Source: DATJWY01 sp035500775 (GTDB taxonomy: Bacteria > Pseudomonadota > Alphaproteobacteria > Acetobacterales > Acetobacteraceae). Taken from it: a stretch of DNA of 6,782 nt. Made by a program: the position numbers and the translations under genes. Where the stretch lies: contig DATJWY010000041.1 of NCBI GenBank assembly GCA_035500775.1, forward strand, positions 1 to 6,782, given 5' to 3'. The notes under the pieces were generated by a model. The model made no database searches, was not told where the DNA came from, and worked only from the letters and a program-made list of their open reading frames with translations. This document shows, in pieces, positions 1 through 5,926 of this stretch (its first letter is position 1; each line of letters starts with the position of its first letter).

Positions 1-651
1 CACGTGGTCGAAGAACCGCATAACGTATTGCTTACGCAAAAAGAAATCCGTCTGCGGAATCTCCGGGAAACATTTTGTGCAGGCGATTGCGCCTGATTTG
101 TAGCAAAGGCTGCTCTTCCCTTTCGTGATCATCTGCCCGTAATGGTTGCAGATGGCCAGAAACTCATGGAGCGTCACAATAATTCTGGATTCCGGCAAGA
201 GATCCTTGATCTGCGCGAAAATCTCGACGCCGAAATTGGCGTAGTGGTGGAAATGCAGGACGTCCGGCCGCAGCTGACGCAGCAATTCCCGTGCTTCATG
301 GGAAAACCGCGCATCCTGATTGGCGAATTTGAACCAGTCGAACTGGCCGGCCATATAGACGAATTCATCGTCGGAAAATGGCTGCGTGATCTGCGAACCC
401 AGCCGCCCATAGGCCTGATCCCGGCTGCAGGCGAGAAAGAACGGCTTGATGCCCGGAGTCCGGCGTAGGCGGACGAATAATTCGTAGGCCGCGATTTCGG
501 CGCCGCCTTTGGAAATAACCGGATGGCTATGCGAGGCGACCAATACGCGCAAAGGCTCGTCACGCGTGTCGGAGCCGCCCTTCACCGCCGCCGGGACGTC
601 GATCCGCGTGCGCCTGTCCATCGCTTTATTGTTCTGCATCAGACCGGACAT
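1..651 (-). CDS. Glycosyltransferase, GT4-like (GT-B fold), N-terminal part, cut by left window edge
   Basis: 217 codons are visible, from an ATG at 651 running open to base 1; the C-terminal nucleotide-sugar-binding half lies outside. After about 33 variable residues, a beta strand (LRVLVASHSHP, 34-44) leads into a K-G-G-A-E turn (48-52), as in GT-B acceptor domains. A second strand reads DVLHFHHYANFG (130-141), followed by VTLHEFLAICN (159-169). Cysteines at 168, 183, 191 and 194 match the HD(Y/F)W..C...C...C..C pattern seen in many GT4 enzymes after the third strand. GT4 enzymes transfer a sugar from an activated donor with retention of configuration, usually at the cytoplasmic face of the membrane during surface-glycan assembly; donor and acceptor cannot be read here. 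The start is supported by GGAAG 10 nt upstream; Met5 and Met11 are alternatives. It lies 39 bp downstream of the GT2 gene, probably in one operon. I am confident of the superfamily, not of the substrate. Confidence -1.
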   Translation of the reverse strand, partial: MSGLMQNNKAMDRRTRIDVPAAVKGGSDTRDEPLRVLVASHSHPVISKGGAEIAAYELFVRLRRTPGIKPFFLACSRDQAYGRLGSQITQPFSDDEFVYMAGQFDWFKFANQDARFSHEARELLRQLRPDVLHFHHYANFGVEIFAQIKDLLPESRIIVTLHEFLAICNHYGQMITKGKSSLCYKSGAIACTKCFPEIPQTDFFLRKQYVMRFFDHV

Positions 652-690
652 GGTCCCGCCACTTCCAAAACATTGATCAAAAGGCTGCCG
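652..690 (-). promoter_or_regulatory. Short intercistronic gap with ribosome binding site of the GT4 gene
   Basis: Only 39 bp separate the stop of the GT2 gene from the ATG of the GT4 gene. On the minus strand the gap holds GGAAG 10 nt before the ATG, a usable Shine-Dalgarno sequence. I see no promoter or terminator in it, which supports co-transcription of the two glycosyltransferases. Confidence -1.
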
Positions 691-2583
691 TTATTCAGCA
701 GCGGCGGATAATTCGGCGGCGTCCGGAACAGCCGCTCCAAACACGCCTTCCGCAAGCATACTGCCCCAACGCCGCTGATGCAACCAGGCGTTGTAGAGCG
801 TCAGATTCATTCGCGCGATATCCGCCGCCGAGCCCTGGGATTGCCGTTCGAGATGATAGAGCTTCAGGTCATGATCGACACAGCAGCGTAATCCCTTCTG
901 CCGGAGCTTCAGGCAGAGATCCGAATCCTCGAAATCGCCGATCACGTAAGCCTCATCGAAGCCGCCGACCTCCGTCGCCAATGCGCGCGGCAGGACCATG
1001 CAGGCACCGGTAATGGCGACACAATCGCGCAACCCGGTCTCTCCGGTTGGCCGCCATCCTTTGCCGTAATGCTGGCAGAACAGCCAGTTTCCGAATTCCG
1101 CCAGCGGTTCGTAGGAAAGCCCCTGGTGCTGTATCGTTCCATCCTCGAACGTCAGGACCGGCCCGACCACGCCCAGATCCGGATTTTCGGAGAAGCGATC
1201 GACAAGCTTGTCGATCCAGAGGTCATCACCCGGAAACACATCCGAATTCAGATAGCAGATGAAATCGCCACGGGCCGCTTCCAGGCCAATATTGTTGGCT
1301 GGAGCGAAGCCCATATTGACGCTGGAAATCAGCACCCTGAATGGCACTTTGAAACGCTGATAGACGGATTGAGCCAGGTTCAACAGCTCGACCCGCTTTT
1401 CCGGCTGATCGAGCACGTAGATGTATTCGTGCGTCCGGCAGGTCGGGCTGCGGGAGAAGAATGCGAACTGGTACTCCAGGAAATCCATCCGCCCATAGAG
1501 CGGCACGATCACCGAGCAGACGGGCGATTCCGGCTGCGGACCGAAATCAACCGTCGCGACCGATGGCCGGTGTTGCAGCCTGTCCTGATTGAGCAACGTC
1601 ACCGCCGGCCCAACGATGTTGTCGAAGGCCGGCTGCATTTCGGAATAGCGGGTGGAGAACGTGCTCAGAACCCGCTTGATCGCCGCGAGGCCGCGCAGCT
1701 TCATCACCGGCAGATTGGCGTAGGCAATCTCCCCGGTCGTCGTCTCGATCTCGATATAGGTCGCGTCGCCGGGAGAGATCCCCTCCGGAACAAAAACAAC
1801 GAAGCCGCAATTCAGATCGGCAAAGCCATACTCCGCACCGACGCTGGTCAGCACATCCCTCCGCTCCGTCCGGATCGCGGATTGGATATCGATGGGAGTC
1901 GCGATCGGGCCGGAGCGGAGGCGCATGGCCTCGATCGTTCCCGGCATCGCCAGCAACCAACCCACCAACACCACGCTTTGCGGCGGGCAGAGAATGGCTT
2001 CGTCCAAGGCGAAGAAGACCTGCCCGGCCAATTCCGGGACAGTATCGCGACCGGCATAGCCGCCGCGGGACAGCATGTTGATAAGCGCGACCTGATCCGG
2101 ACCAGGCTCGGCGGAATAAAGAATACCGCGGCACCGGCCAATGACGTCCTGATCGCGCAGGCGCTCCACGCTGCCCGTCGGAAAGAGGTGGAAGCTGCGA
2201 CTGGGCGACCGGATCTCTACCGAAACAAGCTCGCCGAGCGCCCGCCCCGAGGATCGAACGAGGAGGACAACCCCCTCCCCCATGCCATTGAGATCGGGCC
2301 GGGAATAGAAAACGGCAACCGCCTTGCCAGTCGCGTTGCCGCGCGCGAAATGCAAAATGACCGTCGGCGCCTCGCCGCCCCGGCGCTGCCAGACATACGG
2401 GGACCAGCCACAAAAAAGCCAGCCATCGCAGGAGGGAACGTAGCCATAGAAATCGACGTGGCCATAGCGTTCGCTGGCAAGGGCGGGGGTCGCGACCACC
2501 TGCACTTCTTCCACCATGACATCATAGGAGCCACCGCTCGGATTTAGGTCTTCCAAGCCACTCGCCCCCTCTGATTCAGCCAC
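691..2583 (-). CDS. Large modular glycosyltransferase: beta-rich N-terminal region plus C-terminal GT2 domain
   Basis: 630 aa, starting at GTG (2583) and ending in TAA. The catalytic part is at about 353-575: CSVIVPLYGR (356-365) is the first strand of the GT-A fold, and the N-M-G-F-A-P-A-N-N run (423-431) precedes GDFICYLNSDV (439-449), whose N-S-D takes the place of the metal-binding DxD. ITGACMVLPR (524-533) and GDFEDSDLCLKLRQKG (549-564), with E552/D553 as likely catalytic base, complete the GT2 signature of inverting rhamnosyl- or galactosyl-type transferases. Residues 1-340 are not catalytic; they hold two beta-rich stretches (about 40-150 and 185-300) that look like diverged copies of one module. 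No signal peptide or membrane span is apparent, so it should be cytoplasmic or peripheral. No in-frame ATG lies between the upstream TAG and the GTG; GGGG 8 nt upstream is a modest ribosome site, and Met23 is an alternative start. The likely role is adding a sugar to a surface glycan with the downstream GT4 enzyme; the exact sugar is unknown. Confidence -1.
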   Translation of the reverse strand: MAESEGASGLEDLNPSGGSYDVMVEEVQVVATPALASERYGHVDFYGYVPSCDGWLFCGWSPYVWQRRGGEAPTVILHFARGNATGKAVAVFYSRPDLNGMGEGVVLLVRSSGRALGELVSVEIRSPSRSFHLFPTGSVERLRDQDVIGRCRGILYSAEPGPDQVALINMLSRGGYAGRDTVPELAGQVFFALDEAILCPPQSVVLVGWLLAMPGTIEAMRLRSGPIATPIDIQSAIRTERRDVLTSVGAEYGFADLNCGFVVFVPEGISPGDATYIEIETTTGEIAYANLPVMKLRGLAAIKRVLSTFSTRYSEMQPAFDNIVGPAVTLLNQDRLQHRPSVATVDFGPQPESPVCSVIVPLYGRMDFLEYQFAFFSRSPTCRTHEYIYVLDQPEKRVELLNLAQSVYQRFKVPFRVLISSVNMGFAPANNIGLEAARGDFICYLNSDVFPGDDLWIDKLVDRFSENPDLGVVGPVLTFEDGTIQHQGLSYEPLAEFGNWLFCQHYGKGWRPTGETGLRDCVAITGACMVLPRALATEVGGFDEAYVIGDFEDSDLCLKLRQKGLRCCVDHDLKLYHLERQSQGSAADIARMNLTLYNAWLHQRRWGSMLAEGVFGAAVPDAAELSAAAE

Positions 2584-2646
2584 GACAGCAACCCCATCAT
2601 TTCTACGTGATACCGCCCATGGCGCGGCCTCACTCGCTTGTTTGTG

Positions 2647-2676
2647 ATCCTATCAGTCGCTCATTCCGCGGATCAA
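2647..2676 (-). promoter_or_regulatory. Second, weaker promoter candidate upstream of the GT2 gene
   Basis: On the minus strand, TTGATC (2671-2676) is followed after 18 bp by TAGGAT (2647-2652). Each hexamer matches its consensus at 4 of 6 positions. It would give a shorter leader than the candidate at 2728-2756. It may be a tandem promoter or a chance match. Confidence -1.
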
Positions 2677-2727
2677 GTAGAATATTTTGATTTAACCAGA
2701 ATATAGCATTTGATGAAGCAAGGGGGA

Positions 2728-2756
2728 TTTATACAGAGACCTTGTTAAACCGGCAA
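2728..2756 (-). promoter_or_regulatory. Probable sigma70-type promoter of the glycosyltransferase operon
   Basis: Read on the minus strand, TTGCCG (2751-2756) and TATAAA (2728-2733) are separated by exactly 17 bp. The -35 matches TTGACA at 4 of 6 positions and the -10 matches TATAAT at 5 of 6. It lies in the AT-rich intergenic region and points at the GT2 gene; transcription would start near 2720, giving a leader of about 140 nt before the GTG. This is the best promoter match I found, but it has no experimental support. Confidence -1.
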
Positions 2757-2758
2757 TC

Positions 2759-2778
2759 GATCAGCATAATTATTGATC
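2759..2778. promoter_or_regulatory. AT-rich nested palindrome, possible regulator binding site
   Basis: The 20-bp stretch has arms GATCA (2759-2763) and TGATC (2774-2778) enclosing a second palindrome, ATAATTAT (2766-2773). It ends 2 bp upstream of the -35 of the best promoter candidate (-35 at 2751-2756), a usual place for an activator or repressor site. No specific regulator family is recognised, and AT-rich DNA yields such symmetry easily. Confidence -1.
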
Positions 2779-3202
2779 TTTCCGATGCGAAGCCCACTGC
2801 CAAAGCCGCGATACTTTTCAATAAACCATCATATTAACGGAAGATTCAGACAGATTAGCAAGCCAAGCCGACTGACAGCATCAGTGTTGTCCAGGCGATG
2901 CTTACTGACGCATGGCTCTATTTTCTCTACCCTGCCATGATCACTACACAACCCGCAAAAATCATACCAGTGTAGGCAAAGCAGCCAGAGCGCAGATCGC
3001 CCAGGCCGCGCCCAAACCGTTGCTGGTGCGTGCTATCTGCGGATGATCCGGCGACGCAGCCTGGCTTTCGCGGGACCAATGCCTTTCCGGGAACACAGCG
3101 ATCTGCCATTGCCCGCCACGGGAAGGACCCGCATTGCCTTCCGGCGCGGCGACTTCGCCAGCAGATGGCACACCGCGGAGCGGCAGCGATTTTCGTGCCC
3201 GG

Positions 3203-4360
3203 TCAGACCTGCTCGGTTTTCCTCGCGCCATTCCGCCGCAGCAGGAATTCGCGCCCGACCTTCACCCGCTTCACGCCGTCATAGGCGACGATATCCGCGG
3301 TGGCATACGTCTCCGACCACACATCCGGCAGGAAACTCCCCGTCCCCACTACGTCGATCGGCGCGTGGGCATCCGCCATCACCCGGCATTTGTCGGTGTT
3401 GAAGCCGGAGGAGACAACGATCCGCACATCGGGGAAGCCGGCCTCGTCCAGGACATCGCGCATGCGCCAGATGGCGGCGGCGGAAACCCCGGTGCCGCCC
3501 AGGTAGCGCAGCTCCGCCTCGCTCCGGTAGCGCCGGATCGCGCCCGGTGCGTGCCGTTCCAGCACCGCGTAGCTCCCTGCCGGATCGAGTCCTTCCAGGA
3601 AGCGCCCGCCATGCGTATCGAGCCGGACGGCGAGACGGCCCGCGGCGGCGAGTTCCGGGAAACGCCGGCACACGGCGAGCGCGTCCGTCACTTCCCGGCC
3701 GAAATAATCGACAAGAACGGTCAGCGGCGTTTCCGGGAAGGTCTCATGGAACATCTCGGCGGCGCGGACGGTGGAGCCGGCATAGCCGATCAGGGCATGC
3801 GGCATGGTTCCGTACCCGGCCGGCACGCCGAAATAATGCGCGGTGCCGTCATTGGCGTTGCCGATGAAGCCGCGTGCCCCTTCCTTGCGCGCGGCCTCGC
3901 TGCCGATGGAGCAGGCATAGGCCATTTGCTCCTGCATCTCCGCCCCGGCGCAATGCCGCGCCTCCATGGCAAGGAAGCTCACGTTCGGCAGGGTCAGCGC
4001 CATCTGATACGCATTATGCGCGGCAACGCAGGCAGGCCCGATCTTCTGCAGCAGCAGCGTCTCCAGGTCGGAGAGATGCACGAAGCTGCCGGTGACATAG
4101 ACGACCGGCTCGCCGGCGCCGATCCAGCTCCCCTCGGGTTGCACCAGATCTATGTCGAAGCGGGTGCCGCGCTCCCGGGCCACGGCCTCCAGCCAAGCCA
4201 CCATCAACCGCGGCGCCGAGATCACCGGGCGGCGCAGGAACACCGCATAGGTGACGCGGCAATCCCCGAACCGCGCGACGATGTCGCGGGTGCGGTTGAA
4301 ATAGACATCGGTGCGGGCGGCGATGTCGGCGCCGAGCGCCCCCGGGGCCGGCTCGCTCAT
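3203..4360 (-). CDS. pncB: Nicotinate phosphoribosyltransferase (NAPRTase), short archaeal-like type
   Basis: 385 aa. The enzyme joins nicotinate and PRPP, with ATP hydrolysis, to form nicotinate mononucleotide: the entry step of Preiss-Handler NAD salvage, in the cytoplasm. The opening TDVYFNRTRDIV (17-28) is the typical D-x-Y-F-x-R-T start of the compact family. LETLLLQKIG (99-108), GFIGNANDGTAHYFGVP (164-180) and GTMPHALIG (184-192, with the likely catalytic His188) follow. VVSSGFNTDKC (315-325) and VVGTGSF (337-343) are the phosphate-binding loops of the type II phosphoribosyltransferase barrel. Length suits this subgroup rather than the roughly 400-430 aa enterobacterial PncB. The ATG overlaps the stop of the DAHP synthase gene (ATGA, 4357-4360) and has no clear ribosome site of its own, so translation is probably coupled. 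A nicotinamide-using relative is less likely but cannot be excluded by eye. Confidence -1.
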   Translation of the reverse strand: MSEPAPGALGADIAARTDVYFNRTRDIVARFGDCRVTYAVFLRRPVISAPRLMVAWLEAVARERGTRFDIDLVQPEGSWIGAGEPVVYVTGSFVHLSDLETLLLQKIGPACVAAHNAYQMALTLPNVSFLAMEARHCAGAEMQEQMAYACSIGSEAARKEGARGFIGNANDGTAHYFGVPAGYGTMPHALIGYAGSTVRAAEMFHETFPETPLTVLVDYFGREVTDALAVCRRFPELAAAGRLAVRLDTHGGRFLEGLDPAGSYAVLERHAPGAIRRYRSEAELRYLGGTGVSAAAIWRMRDVLDEAGFPDVRIVVSSGFNTDKCRVMADAHAPIDVVGTGSFLPDVWSETYATADIVAYDGVKRVKVGREFLLRRNGARKTEQV

Positions 4361-5754
4361 TGTGCCGCGATCGCCACGCCGGCGGCGCCGCCGCGCCGCG
4401 CCTTCAGCTCCTCCGCCACCAGGAAGGCGAGTTCCAGCGACTGCTCGGCATTGAGCCGCGGGTCGCAGAATGTCTCATAGCGCTGGCCCAGATCGCTCTC
4501 GGTCAGGCGATGCGCGCCGCCGACGCATTCCGTCACCTGCTGCCCGGTCATCTCCACATGCACGCCGCCCGGGCGGCTCCCCTCCTCCGCGTGCACGTCG
4601 AAGAAGCCGCGCACCTCGGCGAGAATGGCATCGAAGCTGCGGGTCTTCACCTTGGCCGAGGTGGTGATGGTGTTGCCGTGCATCGGGTCGCACAGCCAGA
4701 CGACCTTGCGCCCGTCCCGCCGCACGGCGCGCAGCAGCGGCGGCAGATGCGTGCGGACACGCTCCGCCCCCATCCGGCTGATCAGCGTCAGGCGGCCAGG
4801 TTCGTCATCCGGGTTCAGGATGTCGATCAGGCGCAGCAACTCATCGGCCGGCGTGGTCGGGCCGACCTTGATGCCGATCGGGTTGCGCACGCCGCGCAGG
4901 AACTCGACATGCGCGCCATCCGGCTGGCGGGTGCGGTCGCCGATCCAGAGGAAATGCGCCGAACAGCCGTACCAGTCGCCAGAGGTGGAATCGATCCGGG
5001 TCAGCGCCTGCTCATAGGGCAGCAGCAGCGCCTCATGGCTGGTGTAGAACTCGGTCTCGCGGATCTGCGGCGTGTTGGCGCTGCTCATGCCGCAGGCCTG
5101 CATGAAGCCGAGCGTCTCGTCGATTCGCTGCGACAGGTCGCGGTAGCGCTCGGCCAGCGGCGAGCGTTCCACGAAGTCGAGATTCCAGCGATGGACCTGG
5201 TGCAGGTCCGCATAGCCGCCGGAGGCGAAGGCGCGCAGCAGGTTCAGCGTCCCGGCCGACTGGAAATAGCCGATTTCCATCCGCTTCGGGTCGGGGATCC
5301 GCGCTTCCTGGGTGAAGTCCGGCCCGTTGATGATGTCGCCGCGATAGCTCGGCAGGGTTTCGCCGCCAACCGTCTCGGTCTCGGAGGAACGCGGCTTGGC
5401 GAACTGCCCGGCCATGCGGCCGATCTTCACCACCGGCACGGTGGCGCCGAAGGTCAGCACCACCGCCATTTGCAGCAGGACGCGGAAAGTGTCGCGGATG
5501 ACATTGGCGGTGAAGTCGCCGAAGCTCTCGGCGCAGTCGCCCCCCTGGAGCACGAAGGCACGCCCCTCGGCGGCCAGCGCCAGCGCCTCCTTCAGCCGCC
5601 GCGCCTCGCCGGCGAAGACGAGGGGCGGATACTTCCCGAGACGCGCCTCCACCTCGGCCAGCTCGGCCGGGCTCGGATAGGCCGGAACCTGCCGGATGGG
5701 GCGGGCGCGCCAGCTGTCCGGGGTCCAGTCGCGGGGGGCGGTTTGGGCGGTCAT
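4357..5754 (-). CDS. aroG: Class II 3-deoxy-7-phosphoheptulonate (DAHP) synthase
   Basis: 465 aa. It condenses phosphoenolpyruvate with erythrose 4-phosphate to DAHP, the committed first step towards chorismate and aromatic amino acids, in the cytoplasm. The class II (plant/mycobacterial-type) signature is complete: QGGDCAESF (70-78) with metal-ligand Cys74, KIGRMAGQFAKPRSS (110-124) for phosphate binding, WLCDPMHGNT (353-362) with His359, HVEMTGQQVTECVGG (399-413) with Glu401, and FCDPRLN (429-435) with Asp431. These four residues correspond to the Cys/His/Glu/Asp metal set known in this family. The N-terminus is short, so it lacks the longer extension used for allosteric control in the mycobacterial enzyme; its feedback behaviour cannot be read. 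The frame stays open upstream to an ATG at 5883, but the ATG at 5754 is chosen because AAGGA lies 9 nt before it and the protein then begins as family members do. The gene overlaps pncB by 4 bp and lies 172 bp after gor. Confidence -1.
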   Translation of the reverse strand: MTAQTAPRDWTPDSWRARPIRQVPAYPSPAELAEVEARLGKYPPLVFAGEARRLKEALALAAEGRAFVLQGGDCAESFGDFTANVIRDTFRVLLQMAVVLTFGATVPVVKIGRMAGQFAKPRSSETETVGGETLPSYRGDIINGPDFTQEARIPDPKRMEIGYFQSAGTLNLLRAFASGGYADLHQVHRWNLDFVERSPLAERYRDLSQRIDETLGFMQACGMSSANTPQIRETEFYTSHEALLLPYEQALTRIDSTSGDWYGCSAHFLWIGDRTRQPDGAHVEFLRGVRNPIGIKVGPTTPADELLRLIDILNPDDEPGRLTLISRMGAERVRTHLPPLLRAVRRDGRKVVWLCDPMHGNTITTSAKVKTRSFDAILAEVRGFFDVHAEEGSRPGGVHVEMTGQQVTECVGGAHRLTESDLGQRYETFCDPRLNAEQSLELAFLVAEELKARRGGAAGVAIAAQ

Positions 5755-5799
5755 TCGCTCTCTGTCCTTGCAGGCCGCGTTCGGGCGCGGGTCGTGCTG

Positions 5800-5827
5800 G
5801 TTAGCAGATGGAGCGGGATATGGGCAA
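5800..5827 (-). promoter_or_regulatory. Weak promoter candidate for the DAHP synthase-pncB pair
   Basis: On the minus strand, TTGCCC (5822-5827) is followed after 16 bp by GCTAAC (5800-5805), resembling the looser GCTA-type -10 of alphaproteobacterial housekeeping promoters. It lies 46 bp before the chosen ATG. The -10 match is poor, and read-through from gor is the alternative. Confidence -1.
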
Positions 5828-5885
5828 AGCGCGTTCGCAGGGAAGGTCGGGCCTGACGGGGGAGATACGCGCCGGACGCTCATCC

Positions 5886-5908
5886 CGGCCAGACCAGGGC
5901 GCTGGCCG
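5886..5908 (-). terminator. GC-rich hairpin just after gor, possible terminator or attenuator-like stem
   Basis: CGGCCAG (5886-5892) and CTGGCCG (5902-5908) form a perfect 7-bp stem with a 9-nt loop. It begins 18 nt after the gor stop codon in the direction of transcription. No T-run follows, so it is not a classical intrinsic terminator; it could mark the 3' end of the gor message or assist Rho-dependent termination. A shorter alternative stem (CCAG/CTGG) can form inside it. Confidence -1.
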
Positions 5909-5926
5909 TATCGCCGCCGGCTCGGG

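Larger units (their letters stand above)
2584..3202. other. Intergenic region of about 620 bp between the glycosyltransferase operon and pncB
   Basis: No convincing gene is present. Bases about 3000-3202 are GC-rich like the flanking housekeeping genes, and carry a hairpin (GGAAGG at 3121-3126 pairing with CCTTCC at 3137-3142) without a T-run, so it is not a good intrinsic terminator for pncB. Bases about 2650-2990 are much richer in A and T, with stops in all frames, and contain the promoter elements of the glycosyltransferase operon listed separately. A minus-strand frame at 2962-3231 (89 codons, ATG) and an open stretch in frame with pncB after its stop (2930-3202) exist. Neither has a good ribosome site, host-like codon bias or a recognisable motif. 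Confidence -1.

Noticed and set aside
174..563. Minus-strand 129-codon frame within the GT4 gene
   Set aside because: It is in a different phase from the GT4 frame, which runs unbroken from 651 to 1 with clear GT-B motifs; this one is arginine- and serine-rich with none.
1069..2547. Plus-strand open frame of 492 codons opposite the GT2 gene
   Set aside because: It mirrors the real gene in an antisense frame, a common effect of GC-rich codon bias. Its protein is rich in R, H, D and E with no domain motif, whereas the minus-strand frame has clear GT2 motifs.
2911..2939. CATGGC / GCCATG stem (2911-2916 and 2934-2939) as an intrinsic terminator
   Set aside because: The 17-nt loop is large, the stem is short, and no T-run follows on either strand.
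2992..3106. 9-bp inverted repeat GCAGATCGC / GCGATCTGC (2992-3000 and 3098-3106)
   Set aside because: The arms are about 100 bp apart, short, and without flanking duplications or a transposase; a match of this size is not unlikely by chance in a region of this length.
3134..4480. Plus-strand open frame of 448 codons opposite pncB
   Set aside because: It is antisense to a well-supported enzyme, with no recognisable motif and a low-complexity R/A/G-rich translation.
4360..5856. Plus-strand open frame of 498 codons opposite the DAHP synthase gene
   Set aside because: It is an antisense shadow of a strongly conserved gene; its length reflects stop-codon scarcity in GC-rich DNA.
5755..5883. 43-residue N-terminal extension of DAHP synthase from an upstream ATG at 5883
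   Set aside because: The translation is proline- and arginine-rich without family character and includes the post-gor spacer. The ATG at 5754 has a good ribosome site and gives a family-typical start.
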